The notes beneath the pieces were generated by a model. It ran no database searches. It saw only the letters and a list, made by a program, of their open reading frames with translations, and had not been told where the DNA came from. Of a stretch of 45,425 bases of DNA, positions 18,271-27,368 are shown piece after piece (the stretch's first letter is position 1; the number at the start of each line of letters is the position of its first letter). The stretch comes from an uncultured Verrucomicrobiales bacterium (lineage in GTDB: Bacteria > Verrucomicrobiota > Verrucomicrobiia > Limisphaerales > Palsa-1400). The translations under genes were made by a program, and so were the position numbers. Location of the stretch: the NCBI GenBank assembly GCA_903898185.1, contig CAIUEN010000121.1, positions 1-45,425 on the forward strand, written 5' to 3'.

Positions 18271-19047
18271 TCAACTGCTCTTCCAGCCCTGCCGCCGCTC
18301 GTTATAGGCGGGTTGCGAGTATTTCGTTCGTTTCAATTCTTCAGCCAGCGCGATGAGGCTCTCTGGGGGGTGGAGCGGCGACCAACAAACTCCCCACTGC
18401 TCACGCGCAATGCGCAGCATTGATTCCTGCCATGCAGGTCGCGCCAGATCCAGTGGCGGCGGTTGCACGGACCCTTGGATGAGCAAGCCTTGATGAGTGC
18501 GCCTTTGGGCCGCGCCCGCAATTTTGCGTCCCTTCCACATTACGTCGGATTTCTCAGCGCCAATGAAACATTGTCCGGGCGCTTCCTTAACCGCGCACTG
18601 AGCTAGAGACGTCGTCATGCCCAATCCGGCGAACGAATCGCGAATCCATTGGTGAATGCGCTCGTAGCTTTCGGCAGCCTTAAGGCTGTACCAAGCGTGA
18701 TTGGGTGGGAAAATGGCGCTGTAGGTCCAGTCTGCGTTGTGCGGAACCAGGCCACCGCCGGTCGGTCGGCGCACTAAAGGACGCAACGGGGTAATAAGCT
18801 CTATGTCCGCATGGCATTGCGAATAGCCGAAACTGGCCGCCGGTTGCGTCCAGCCATAGAAACGTAATATCGGGTGTCCGAATTGGGGCGCGAGATCCAT
18901 CAGCGCCTGGTCCAGCGCCATATTATAATCGCAGGCGCAGGCGCCAGTGTCGAGCCAGTGCCAAGTGTCGTGAATCGTTGAATCGTTGAATCGTTGAATC
19001 GTTGAATCGTTGAATCGTTGAATCGTTGAATCGTTGAATCGAATCAT
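18271..19047 (-). CDS. Lipoate--protein ligase A family protein
   Basis: From about residue 28 the protein has the BPL_LplA_LipB fold: HWLDTGACACDYNMALDQAL, RFYGWTQPAASFGYSQ, RRPTGGGLVPHNADWTYS and a lysine-bearing KIAGAAQRRTHQGLLIQGS. Members attach lipoate or octanoate to lipoyl domains of 2-oxoacid dehydrogenases or the glycine cleavage H protein; the exact reaction (LplA, LipM or LipL-like) cannot be told. Family homologues begin near the WHWLDTG segment, but the only usable ATG before it lies inside a GAATCGTT tandem array, giving about 27 extra residues of RFNDSTIQ repeats. Either the array is translated or a non-ATG start is used; no such start with a ribosome binding site is visible. 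Confidence 0.85.
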   Translation of the reverse strand: MIRFNDSTIQRFNDSTIQRFNDSTIHDTWHWLDTGACACDYNMALDQALMDLAPQFGHPILRFYGWTQPAASFGYSQCHADIELITPLRPLVRRPTGGGLVPHNADWTYSAIFPPNHAWYSLKAAESYERIHQWIRDSFAGLGMTTSLAQCAVKEAPGQCFIGAEKSDVMWKGRKIAGAAQRRTHQGLLIQGSVQPPPLDLARPAWQESMLRIAREQWGVCWSPLHPPESLIALAEELKRTKYSQPAYNERRQGWKSS

Positions 19048-19066
19048 CGAATCATCGAATCATCGA
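18970..19066. repeat. GAATCGTT tandem array at the lipoate ligase start
   Basis: About eight tandem 8-bp GTTGAATC units followed by three variant units GAATCATC. In the minus-strand frame three units (24 bp) give the octapeptide RFNDSTIQ, which forms the N-terminus of the ligase ORF. It also lies just ahead of the divergent rhomboid gene. Confidence 0.95.
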
Positions 19067-19141
19067 GTCAGGCGCAATGCAATCTTTGGCAATGTTTTTT
19101 GCTGTCTTTCCAAGCGCAATCGGCGATGTTCTCCGCTTGTT

Positions 19142-20020
19142 ATGCGGCTTATAGGCCATCTTATAGACGAATCAAGCGCCAAGGTTTTCGGCGATTACCT
19201 TTCCGGACTGGAAATCGGCAATCGCATTGAATCGGAAACCGACGGCACTTGGGCTGTCTGGGTTTATTCCGAGGAGCAGATTGATCTTAGCCGCCAGTGG
19301 CTGAACAGGTTTATGGCGAACCCCAATGACTCCTGTTTTGTTCAAGGCGCCGCCAAAGCGATGGATGTGCGAGAACGCCAGGCGCGCGAACAGCGCAAAT
19401 ACGAGGGGCGCATGCGCACTCCCTCAATGATCTGGCGGCAGACGACGTTTGGCGTCATGACACTTTCGCTGATTATTATCAGTGTTCTTGCCGGTTTGGC
19501 CTCAAGCTTTAACTTTTCCTCCGAACTGCTCAACCCATTGCGGATCAGCATGGGCGATCCATTCGGCATGGGCAAGCCGTTCTTGTGGGAAATCCGAGCG
19601 GGTCAGTTTTGGCGGCTGATCACACCGATTTTCATCCACGCGGGGCCGATTCATTTGATATTCAATATACTATGGATTAAGGACTTGGGAAGTTTGATCG
19701 AATCTCGGGAAGGATCGGTCAAATTGGGTCTGATGGTGGTGATCATCGCGGCTCTGTCCAATGTCGGCCAGTGTCTGGCAAGCGGGCCGTTTTTCGGCGG
19801 GATGTCTGGCGTCGTTTTTGGGTTGTTTGGCTACATTTGGATTCGAGGAAAATGCGATCCTCGATCAGGGTTTGCGATGGATCCGACGACCGTCAGTTTG
19901 ATGATTGCCTGGTTTTTTATCTGCTTTTTCGGATTGGTCGGCCCCAGGATAGCCAACACTGCCCACGGGGTTGGATTGGTCGCGGGAATGGCTTGGGGTT
20001 GGATATCTTCCAAATTTTGA
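19142..20020 (+). CDS. Rhomboid family intramembrane serine protease
   Basis: The 292-residue protein has a cytosolic N-terminal domain (about 1-95, resembling the GlpG cap domain) and six membrane helices. The catalytic dyad is visible as Ser222 in GGMSGVVFG and His275 in NTAHGVGLVAG, with the oxyanion-type HLIFN motif after WRLITPIFIHAG. It cleaves membrane proteins within or near transmembrane segments; its substrates are not known. I chose ATG 19142 because the upstream part of the frame runs into the tandem array. No strong ribosome binding site is seen. Confidence 0.92.
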   Translation: MRLIGHLIDESSAKVFGDYLSGLEIGNRIESETDGTWAVWVYSEEQIDLSRQWLNRFMANPNDSCFVQGAAKAMDVRERQAREQRKYEGRMRTPSMIWRQTTFGVMTLSLIIISVLAGLASSFNFSSELLNPLRISMGDPFGMGKPFLWEIRAGQFWRLITPIFIHAGPIHLIFNILWIKDLGSLIESREGSVKLGLMVVIIAALSNVGQCLASGPFFGGMSGVVFGLFGYIWIRGKCDPRSGFAMDPTTVSLMIAWFFICFFGLVGPRIANTAHGVGLVAGMAWGWISSKF

Positions 20021-20190
20021 CTTAGTGCTCGCAGGGTTTATTGTACCCTGATAAACCGGTTCGGGATGTTGCGGATGTGGGTAACATCCTCATCGGCGCG
20101 AAAGGCTTTCGCGATGCATCCAAATTGTTGCAGTGGTTTGATGTTCGCAATTATTTCTGAACCGAAATATGAATCTGTTGTCCGAACAAT

Positions 20191-22029
20191 ATGCTTAGAA
20201 AGAGAGTTTCTCCAGCAGCCGGCTCCAAGAGGGGCGCGAAGCCAGTCGAAAACCTGCCCGTGCGAGGAAAGACGGTTGCCAAGAAAGCCCGCGTGAGTTT
20301 CTCGTCGGGATGCAAGGCCACAACCACTTCCCACCATAGGAAGGAAGCGGTTGCGCCAGAACTAGTTCCAAATCCAACCACCTCCAACGCAGCGCCAGAA
20401 AACGCCAATTCTGCGGTTATTGCGGCGAAAATCAAGGAACTGCTGCACCAAGCCCAGGAACAAGGTTACCTCACCTACGACGATATTAACGACGCCCTGC
20501 CCGACGAAGTCGTCACGCCGGAAGTGCTGGACCAAGTTTACTCCAAGCTGCGCGGCTTTGATGTCGAAATCACCGATGCCCCCCCCAGCCAGGAACCGGC
20601 TCGCGAAACTGAACATGAGGAAGAGGACGGCGGACGATTGGACATCTTGGACGACCCTGTGCAGATGTATTTACGGCAGATGGGCAAAGTGCCCTTGTTG
20701 ACGCGCGAGCAGGAAGTCGAGATTTGTCAGCGCATTGAGACCAACGACACAACGGCGCGCGCTATTTTGTACAGCTTTGGGTTTACCGGAAAGGAGCACA
20801 TCGCCCTTGCGGAAAAACTGTTGGCCGATCCGCCCAAGGAGCGTTTTGACCGGGTGGTGATCGATAAGAAAGTCGAGACTCGGGACTCTTACCTGCAATC
20901 ACTCCGGCGCTTGGTCAAAAAAGCGTCTGACTTGGACGTCCGCTTGGATGCCGCCTACGAACAACTCCGCGCCGCCCACGGCAAAGCGCGGGAAAAACTG
21001 CAAGCCGAAGTTGATCGGCTCACCCGATTGCTGTGCGCAGTATATCCTCTCTTTTTCTTCAAGCCCAAGGCGATTGAGGAAATCATGGTTGTCTCGGACA
21101 ACATCCGCGACAACTTGCGGTCGGCTACCCATACGCTGGCGGAATTGGAGCGCAAACCCAAGGCTCCCGGCTTGGCTCAGTCCATGAAAAGCGAGCGCAC
21201 CCGGATCGCGAATCTCGAAAAACTCCTGCGAATGTCCTGCGAACCATTTCTGGTGGCCCACGCCGAAATGAAGAAAGCGGCCGGGCGCTCAGATCAGGCC
21301 AAGAGTGAAATGGCCGCCGCCAACTTGCGCTTGGTCATCTCGGTAGCCAAGAAGCACACCAACCGCGGCCTTTCATTCCTGGACCTCATTCAGGAGGGCA
21401 ACATGGGATTGATGAAAGGCGTGGAAAAATTTGAATACCGCCGAGGCTACAAGTTTTCAACCTACGCCATCTGGTGGATTCGCCAGGCGATCACCCGCGC
21501 TGTTGCGGATCAGGCCCGCACCGTCCGCATCCCTGTTCACATGATCGAGGTGATCAACAAGCTCGTTCGTGTCCAAAAACGACTGATGCAGGAACTAGGC
21601 CGCGAACCCGAGCCCGAAGAAATCGCCGATGAACTCAACCTGCCAGTCGAGCGGGTACAGGCAGTCCTGAAGATGGCCCAGCAATCCGTTTCCCTCCAGG
21701 CGCCGGTTGGCGACGGCGACGATGCCAGTGTCGGTGACTTTATCGAAGACAAGCGCGCCGAAAACCCATGGGAAGCAACCAGCTACAGTCTTTTGAAGGA
21801 GAGCCTCAACGAGGTGCTCGCCACCTTGACCGAGCGCGAACGTAAAATCGTCGAAATGCGTTTTGGCTTGGCCGACGGTTACGAGCGCACGCTTGAGGAA
21901 ATCGGCAAGCAATACAAAGTCACCCGCGAACGCATCCGCCAAATCGAAGCCAAAGCTCTGCGCAAAATGCGCCACCCCACCCGGCTGCGCCACCTTGAAG
22001 GATTCTTGGAAGGCGAACGGGCCGCGTGA
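20191..22029 (+). CDS. rpoD: RNA polymerase sigma factor RpoD (sigma-70)
   Basis: This is the housekeeping sigma factor, 612 residues. Region 1.1 lies near residues 70-130 ([20 protein letters not shown]), region 1.2 at about 152-185 ([20 protein letters not shown]), region 2 at about 375-445 ([36 protein letters not shown]), region 3 at about 450-530 and region 4.2 at about 560-605 ([20 protein letters not shown]). A spacer of about 190 residues between regions 1.2 and 2 matches the non-conserved region of primary sigmas. The N-terminal 60 residues are basic and poorly conserved. Strong TTGACA/TATAAT-like promoters elsewhere in the window fit this factor. Confidence 0.97.
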   Translation: MLRKRVSPAAGSKRGAKPVENLPVRGKTVAKKARVSFSSGCKATTTSHHRKEAVAPELVPNPTTSNAAPENANSAVIAAKIKELLHQAQEQGYLTYDDINDALPDEVVTPEVLDQVYSKLRGFDVEITDAPPSQEPARETEHEEEDGGRLDILDDPVQMYLRQMGKVPLLTREQEVEICQRIETNDTTARAILYSFGFTGKEHIALAEKLLADPPKERFDRVVIDKKVETRDSYLQSLRRLVKKASDLDVRLDAAYEQLRAAHGKAREKLQAEVDRLTRLLCAVYPLFFFKPKAIEEIMVVSDNIRDNLRSATHTLAELERKPKAPGLAQSMKSERTRIANLEKLLRMSCEPFLVAHAEMKKAAGRSDQAKSEMAAANLRLVISVAKKHTNRGLSFLDLIQEGNMGLMKGVEKFEYRRGYKFSTYAIWWIRQAITRAVADQARTVRIPVHMIEVINKLVRVQKRLMQELGREPEPEEIADELNLPVERVQAVLKMAQQSVSLQAPVGDGDDASVGDFIEDKRAENPWEATSYSLLKESLNEVLATLTERERKIVEMRFGLADGYERTLEEIGKQYKVTRERIRQIEAKALRKMRHPTRLRHLEGFLEGERAA

Positions 22030-22049
22030 TGATGGATAAAATATGAATC

Positions 22050-22203
22050 GTAACTATTCAGCAAATCTGCCACCAATGGGTGGCGGGCGGAAGGAAGTAA
22101 CAAAGTAGTTACTTGGGAGGTAGCATAGGCATCCTTGCCTGTGCCCCCTTTTTCCGGCGAGCGTCAGCGAGACGCCATTTTCTCCTTCAGATCTGTTCAT
22201 TAC
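22050..22203. repeat. Family A element, copy 4, with internal insertion
   Basis: Inverted orientation, starting GTAACTATTCA and ending TCTGTTCATTAC, with the AGGCATCCTTGCCT hairpin and GCGTC-AGCGA-GACGC in the right half. About 60 bp not found in other copies lies between the left end and the hairpin. It fills almost the whole rpoD-ctp gap and stops one base before the ctp ATG. Confidence 0.85.
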
Positions 22204-22204
22204 T

Positions 22205-23518
22205 ATGAATCGGCGTTTTGTCTATAGTCTTTTGATTGTTCTACTTGGTATAAATCTCTTTTTTGGAGCCCAGATTTATTTCTATTCGGCATCCGCGTCG
22301 CCAAAGGATGATCCTTACGAGAACTACAAATTGCTTGCGGATGTGCTGGAAAAAGTGCGACAGGAATATGTCGATGGGAGCAAGCTCACCTACCAGGAAT
22401 TAATTCACGGCGCGCTCAAGGGCATGCTCAATACGCTCGACCCTCACAGCGAATTCATGGATCCGTCCAAATTTGAAGAACTTAAGAATGACACGCAGGG
22501 TGAGTTTGGAGGGCTGGGAATCGTCGTCCAGATGAACAAGGACAAATATCTGACGGTCGTTTCCCCCATGGAAGACACCCCAGGCTACAAAGCCGGCATC
22601 CTGCCGATGGACCGGATTCTCAAGATTGACGGGCGCGGCACAGAAAAGTATTCCCTTGAAGAAGCGGTCAAGCACCTGCGAGGCGAGCCAGGCACGGAAG
22701 TCACTATTACCATCCAACGGCCATCAACAGGCCAGATCAAGGATTACAAGCTGACGCGAGCCGCCATCAAGGTTGATACTGCCAAAGACATCAACAGCAA
22801 ACGCGAGTTTCCGCTTGGCGAGAGCGGAATCGGTTATGTTCGCCTGACGCAGTTTGGCGAAAAAACGGACTCCGAATTAAGCCAAGCGCTGAGAAAGCTA
22901 CAAGAACAGGGAATGAAAGCACTGATTCTGGACCTGCGCGGCAATCCGGGCGGCTTGCTCGAACAGGCGGGACTGGTCTGCGAGCATTTTGTGAATCGCG
23001 GACAGTTGATTGTTTCGACCGAAGGCCGGAACCCGAATCAAATGTCTCAATATCGATCCAGCGGCAAGATCAAGAAACTGGACATTCCGCTGGTGGTGCT
23101 GGTGAACACCGGCAGCGCCAGCGCTTCAGAAATTGTCGCGGGCTGTTTGCAGGATCTCCAATGGCAGACGCATGCCATCATTGTCGGAGAACAGACCTTT
23201 GGCAAAGGTTCGGTACAAAGCATCCTGCCACTGCCAGACGGCTCGGCGTTGCGTTTGACCACTGCCAAATACTACACTCCAAGCCACAAGGTGATTCATG
23301 AAAAAGGAATTATTCCAGATATCACCGTAACAATGAGCGAGTCTGAAGAATACGACCTATTCCGCAAGCGAACTCCCGGCGTGATCGATACCTTGGATCC
23401 CAAAGAACGCGAGAAGGTCGAGTCCGCGCATGACGTCCAGTTGGAACGTGGCACCGATGTCCTCAAGGGCATTCTTCTCTATTCGCAGCGTGAATCGTTA
23501 AAGTCGTTGAATCGTTAA
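22205..23518 (+). CDS. C-terminal processing peptidase (S41, CtpA/Prc-like)
   Basis: The 437-residue exported protease has an N-terminal signal or anchor (about residues 5-23), a PDZ domain (about 95-175, starting GEFGGLGIVVQM) and an S41 core. The nucleophile lies in NTGSASASEIVAG (about residues 301-312) and the general base is Lys334 in TFGKGSVQS. It trims or degrades periplasmic proteins from the C-terminus. Its start codon directly follows a family A repeat, and its last residues (ESLKSLNR) and stop lie within the left arm of a GAATCGTT array, so the native C-terminus may have been altered. No Shine-Dalgarno sequence remains. Confidence 0.93.
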   Translation: MNRRFVYSLLIVLLGINLFFGAQIYFYSASASPKDDPYENYKLLADVLEKVRQEYVDGSKLTYQELIHGALKGMLNTLDPHSEFMDPSKFEELKNDTQGEFGGLGIVVQMNKDKYLTVVSPMEDTPGYKAGILPMDRILKIDGRGTEKYSLEEAVKHLRGEPGTEVTITIQRPSTGQIKDYKLTRAAIKVDTAKDINSKREFPLGESGIGYVRLTQFGEKTDSELSQALRKLQEQGMKALILDLRGNPGGLLEQAGLVCEHFVNRGQLIVSTEGRNPNQMSQYRSSGKIKKLDIPLVVLVNTGSASASEIVAGCLQDLQWQTHAIIVGEQTFGKGSVQSILPLPDGSALRLTTAKYYTPSHKVIHEKGIIPDITVTMSESEEYDLFRKRTPGVIDTLDPKEREKVESAHDVQLERGTDVLKGILLYSQRESLKSLNR

Positions 23519-23705
23519 AACGTTGAATCGGAAGAAGCGTCGGCTTCGATTCAGCGATTCACGATTCAGCGATTCACGATTCACGATTCACGATTCACGA
23601 TTCACGATTCACGATTCACGATTCACGATTCACGATTCACGATTCACGATTCACGATTCACGATTCACGATTCAACGATTCAACGATTCACGATTCAACG
23701 ATTCC
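23489..23705. repeat. GATTCAC tandem array between ctp and tsaD
   Basis: The left arm carries GTGAATC/GTTGAATC units (23489-23530) and the right arm, after a GAAG-aagcgtcgg-CTTC hairpin, more than 15 units in the opposite orientation, mostly uniform 7-bp GATTCAC and then 8-bp GATTCAAC. The whole can fold as a large hairpin. It covers the ctp stop codon and ends 4 bases before the tsaD ATG. Confidence 0.97.
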
Positions 23706-23709
23706 CGCC

Positions 23710-24732
23710 ATGATCCTGCTCGCCCTAGAAAGTTCCTGCGATGAAACCAGCGCGGCGGTCATTCGTGACTCGCGCGTGCTGGCCAACACCATCTCATCTC
23801 AGATCGCGTTGCACGCTGAGTATGGCGGAGTCGTTCCAGAGTTGGCCACGCGCGAGCATCTGCGCAACTTGGGGCCGGCCACACGATCCGCTCTGGAGGC
23901 AGCCGGGATTACGATATCGCAGGTGGATGCCGTCGCAGCGACGCGCGGACCCGGTCTGCCCAGCGCGCTGCTTGTGGGATTGAAGGCCGGACAAGCACTG
24001 GCCTACAGTATTCGCAAGCCATTTCTGGGCATCAACCATCACGAGGCCCACTTGTATTCGCCATGGATTTCCGGCGACCCTCCCGTAGGCGATTTCTCGG
24101 AATTTCAGCCGTCGGTCTCGCTGATCGTCAGTGGCGGGCACACCCTGCTGGTTCATGTCAAAAACGAACTTGATCACGAGGTGCTCGGCTCGACGGTTGA
24201 CGATGCCGCAGGAGAATGCTTTGACAAGGTCGGAAAACTCATCGGACTGCCCTACCCGGCGGGGCCGGAAATCGACCGCCTGTCCGCGCGCGGCAATCCC
24301 AGCGCCTACGATTTCCCGCGGCCCATGCTCCATGAGCCAAACGATGACTTCAGCTTCGCGGGTCTCAAGACATCGGTTCGCTATTTTTTGCAGAAACATC
24401 CGGCGCTCTTCGAAAGCGAGCAATGCCTGCGAGACGTGTGCGCCAGCGCGCAGGCGGCCATTGTCGAGGTGCTGGTCAAGAAAACGATTCGCGCCGCCAA
24501 CCGCTTGGGCGTCACCTGCGTCACCGGTTCAGGCGGCGTGATCTGCAACAGCGCGTTACGCCGCGATCTCCAGATTGCGTGCAACAAGGCCGGCATCAAA
24601 CTGCAACTGGCCGTCCGCAAATTTTCGACTGACAATGCCGCCATGATTGGAATTGTCGCTGAACGCAAGCTCCTGGCTGGCGCAGCACCCACTCCTCTGG
24701 ACGAAGACATTGATCCAGGCTGGTCGCTTTAG
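23710..24732 (+). CDS. tsaD: tRNA N6-adenosine threonylcarbamoyltransferase
   Basis: TsaD transfers threonylcarbamoyl from threonylcarbamoyl-AMP to A37 of ANN-decoding tRNAs, acting with TsaB and TsaE. The 340-residue ASKHA-fold protein has LALESSCDETSAAV at the N-terminus, the metal-binding H110-x3-H114 (NHHEAH), VSGGHT, and GGVICNSALR and FSTDNAAMIG near the C-terminus. Its ATG follows a GATTCAC array after only 4 bases, so the usual upstream initiation region is made of repeat. TsaB and TsaE are not in the window. Confidence 0.97.
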   Translation: MILLALESSCDETSAAVIRDSRVLANTISSQIALHAEYGGVVPELATREHLRNLGPATRSALEAAGITISQVDAVAATRGPGLPSALLVGLKAGQALAYSIRKPFLGINHHEAHLYSPWISGDPPVGDFSEFQPSVSLIVSGGHTLLVHVKNELDHEVLGSTVDDAAGECFDKVGKLIGLPYPAGPEIDRLSARGNPSAYDFPRPMLHEPNDDFSFAGLKTSVRYFLQKHPALFESEQCLRDVCASAQAAIVEVLVKKTIRAANRLGVTCVTGSGGVICNSALRRDLQIACNKAGIKLQLAVRKFSTDNAAMIGIVAERKLLAGAAPTPLDEDIDPGWSL

Positions 24733-24735
24733 GCG

Positions 24736-24824
24736 CAACTGTTCATGTCAGAGGGAAAAATTAGCGTCTCGCTGACGCTCACCGGAGGGATGGGCACAGG
24801 CAAGGATGCCTATGCTACTTGTTA
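24736..24824. repeat. Family A element, copy 5
   Basis: Same orientation as copy 1, with AACTGTTC, AGAGGGAAAAATTAG, GCGTC-TCGCT-GACGC and the AGGCAAGGATGCCT hairpin; the right end (CTACTTGTTAAGC) lacks the GAATAGTTAC terminus. It lies between the convergent tsaD and dusB genes, starting three bases after the tsaD stop. Confidence 0.85.
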
Positions 24825-24842
24825 AGCTTTGCGTTTTTCAGT

Positions 24843-25946
24843 TTACCAAGCGTCAACCGCGCCTTTGGGCACCGGGATCTGGGCGCGTGTGGCGGCGCCA
24901 GGCTCCTGCATGAAAGACGATGTCAAAGGATTCGGTCGGTAATTGGGTTTTAGATTCCCGTGATTGTCCAGAAATTGCCGACGCCAGTCCAGGTAGTGAG
25001 CGACCGTTTCTTCGAATTCAGCGCGGGTTGAGAGCGTCACGATTCGTTTATTGAACGCGGCAGAGGGGCCGAAACGTTTGGCATACCATGGACCGACTTT
25101 GCGAAACATCCGGCAGCCGTGGTTTTCGCCAAAAACCTGAATCATCAAATCAAGATGACGCCGCATGACCCGGAATCGCTCCTGGATATCCGGTTCGGGT
25201 GGCAGTTGCCCAGTCCGCACATAGAGCGCGGTGTGCAGAAAAATCCAGGGATCATAGAACGCGCCCCGTCCGATGCTCACCCCGGCGCAGCCGGTCTGGT
25301 CGAACATCCTTTTCGCCGCTTCAGGTGTGGTGACATCGCCGTTGCCGATGACCGGAATTGATTTGACAGCCTCGACCACCGCCCGGATGCCGGCCAGGTT
25401 GACCGAGCCTCCAAACCCCTGCTCGCGCGTCCGTCCGTGGACAAAAATCGCCGCTATTCCGGCTCCTTCCAACACCCGCGCCAGCTCTGGAGCGGTCAGG
25501 TTTTCGTCGTCCCACCCCAACCGCATCTTTGCGGTCACCGGAATCTTCACGGCTTGCGCCATTCCCTTGACCAAGCGGGCTGTTTTTTCCATTTCAGTCA
25601 TCATGGCCGAACCGCCGCCGACGCGGCAGACCTTGCGCGCCGGGCAACCCATGTTGATATCCACCGACGAGATGCCCAACGATTCCAGATACACCGCCGC
25701 GTCGCGCATCTCTTCGGGCACAGAGCCGAAAAGCTGGACGGCCAGGTGCCGATCTGCCGGTGAGGTTTCGATCAACTTGAGCGCTTTGACCTTTTTTTCA
25801 ATCAGCGAGCGGGCGTTGACCAAATCCGTGGTTGCCAGGTCCAATTCGCCAATTTCACGCAACGTGAGTCTAAAAGGCAGGTTGGTGTAACCGGCCAGAG
25901 GCGACAGAAACAAGTTGGAACTTAAACTGAGTGAACCGATCTGCAT
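24843..25946 (-). CDS. dusB: tRNA-dihydrouridine synthase (DusB-like)
   Basis: This FMN enzyme reduces specific uridines in tRNA to dihydrouridine with NADPH. The TIM barrel shows LSPLAGYTNLPFR at the N-terminus, VDINMGCPARKVCRVGGGSA with the catalytic Cys of the GCP motif, VTAKMRLGW, FVHGRTREQGF, VIGNGDV and SIGRGAFYDPWIF. I chose ATG 25946 (MQIGSLSLSSNLFLSP), which matches family N-termini; a TTG at 25982 would add 12 residues. The C-terminal tail after about residue 325 is proline-rich. It is followed downstream by no cotranscribed gene and preceded by lpxK on the same strand. Confidence 0.95.
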   Translation of the reverse strand: MQIGSLSLSSNLFLSPLAGYTNLPFRLTLREIGELDLATTDLVNARSLIEKKVKALKLIETSPADRHLAVQLFGSVPEEMRDAAVYLESLGISSVDINMGCPARKVCRVGGGSAMMTEMEKTARLVKGMAQAVKIPVTAKMRLGWDDENLTAPELARVLEGAGIAAIFVHGRTREQGFGGSVNLAGIRAVVEAVKSIPVIGNGDVTTPEAAKRMFDQTGCAGVSIGRGAFYDPWIFLHTALYVRTGQLPPEPDIQERFRVMRRHLDLMIQVFGENHGCRMFRKVGPWYAKRFGPSAAFNKRIVTLSTRAEFEETVAHYLDWRRQFLDNHGNLKPNYRPNPLTSSFMQEPGAATRAQIPVPKGAVDAW

Positions 25947-26058
25947 GGACTTATTTTGAACTTGCGCAAAAGCGGCAGGCAATTCAATAGCAGGCGAGAT
26001 GCCAACTGTTTGCGATGCTCATTGCGTTTTGACGAGAATTAAAGATGGTGGTATAGAG

Positions 26059-27231
26059 TCAGTGCAGGCAGATTTTGCGCACGCAATCGTGGAACCCTTC
26101 GGCGCCGCTGAGGATTTTGATTTCGACGCGGATGAAGAAGATCGGCAGGTCGCGCCGGTCCAATTTGGGAAATCGGACGGCGTCTTTTTGTGTGGTGACG
26201 ATCAGGTTCGCCTGTCGTTTCTTGCTGCGATTGATGGCATTGAGAACTTCCTGCTGGGTGAACCGATGGTGATCCGCAAAGCGCTTGGAATAAACCAATT
26301 CGCAATTCAGCAGCGACAACCCGTGCTCGAAACTTTCGGGTTGGGCAATGCCGCTGATGGTGGCGATCTTCTTGCCTTTCATGAAGTCCAGCCCTTTTTG
26401 TTCGCCGGTGAAAACGTCCTCAAAGTAAAGCGGGTGGTGAATGCATTCAATAATGCCGGCGTGAGGATTGAGCCGGGCGATGCGCTGGCGGAGCGCGCCG
26501 GTGTTGCCATCGCTCTTGGTGATAAAAATGACGCTGGCGCGGGCCAGATGCGACGGTGGCTCGCGCAACGTGCCGCGCGGCAGAAGATGCTCATTCCCAA
26601 AAGGTTGCTGGCAATCGATCAATACAACATCCTGGCGTCGCCCAGCGAGCTTCCAGTATTGAAATCCGTCGTCCATCAGCAGGGTGTCACAGCCAAACTT
26701 CTCGATCGCGTAACGCCCGCTTTTGACGCGATCCTTATCCACGAGCACGATGACGTCTTTGAGATTGGAAGCGAGCATGTAGGGCTCGTCTCCGGCGGTT
26801 TCAGAGTCCAACAGCAGCGATTTGCCATCGGAGACCACACGGGGCGGAGTGCTGTCCTCGCGCAGGAGAATCTTGTTCCAAATACGGTGGGTAAGCGGCG
26901 GCGGTTTGGAGCGGTAGCCGCGTGAGAGGATAGCCACAGTGCGGCCCTGGTTCTGCAATTCACGGGCGAATTTTTCAACAACCGGCGTTTTGCCCGTGCC
27001 TCCAACGGTCAGGTTGCCAATGGCAATGACCTGAATTCCAAGCGTCGAGTCGCGCATGACCCGCACGTCGTAGAGAAACCTACGGATTTTGACGATGACT
27101 TGGAACATCTTGGACATGCCGAAAAGGATGGACCGCACAATGGCGGCCCGCTTGCCCCGGCGCTGGCCAAATATGACTTCCAGGACAAACGTTTCGGTGG
27201 CTTCAGTCCAAGCTTGAAGGGTTTCTCGCAT
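26059..27231 (-). CDS. lpxK: Tetraacyldisaccharide 4'-kinase
   Basis: LpxK phosphorylates the 4' position of the lipid A disaccharide precursor at the inner membrane. The 390-residue protein has an N-terminal membrane-associated region (about 30-60) and the Walker A motif [12 protein letters not shown] (about residues 72-83), followed by [19 protein letters not shown] and a C-terminal [13 protein letters not shown] segment. Its presence indicates an outer membrane with lipid A. Neighbours are dusB downstream and a family B palindrome then a pseudopilin operon upstream, so it is not in a lipid A cluster. Confidence 0.96.
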   Translation of the reverse strand: MRETLQAWTEATETFVLEVIFGQRRGKRAAIVRSILFGMSKMFQVIVKIRRFLYDVRVMRDSTLGIQVIAIGNLTVGGTGKTPVVEKFARELQNQGRTVAILSRGYRSKPPPLTHRIWNKILLREDSTPPRVVSDGKSLLLDSETAGDEPYMLASNLKDVIVLVDKDRVKSGRYAIEKFGCDTLLMDDGFQYWKLAGRRQDVVLIDCQQPFGNEHLLPRGTLREPPSHLARASVIFITKSDGNTGALRQRIARLNPHAGIIECIHHPLYFEDVFTGEQKGLDFMKGKKIATISGIAQPESFEHGLSLLNCELVYSKRFADHHRFTQQEVLNAINRSKKRQANLIVTTQKDAVRFPKLDRRDLPIFFIRVEIKILSGAEGFHDCVRKICLH

Positions 27232-27270
27232 CTGCGCGGCAGTCTGCCAAGTCTTGCCAAGTTTTGCCAG

Positions 27271-27367
27271 CGTAGAACAGGCATCCTTGCCTGTTCAGGG
27301 CCAGAACTTGCCTGATGTGGGCGGAATAAGACATGCCCACGGGAACAGGCAAGATGCCTGTTCTACG
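27271..27367. repeat. Family B REPIN-like inverted element
   Basis: A 97-bp element whose ends (27271-27296 and about 27343-27367) are inverted copies differing by a single extra base. Each end is itself a hairpin, GAACAGGCA-tcct-TGCCTGTTC in the left arm. This two-hairpin inverted layout is that of REPINs. It lies upstream of lpxK and 1 base from the stop of the preceding gene. Confidence 0.9.
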
Positions 27368-27368
27368 T

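Noticed and set aside
23489-23705. CRISPR-like appearance of the tandem array
   Set aside because: Units are 7-8 bp and contiguous with no unique spacers, and no cas genes are present.
23523-23744. Small open frame made of repeated RFTIHDS residues
   Set aside because: It is a translation of the GATTCAC array running into tsaD in another frame; nothing supports expression.
25999-26925. 308-codon open frame antisense to lpxK
   Set aside because: It mirrors the codon pattern of lpxK, which has clear motifs on the other strand.
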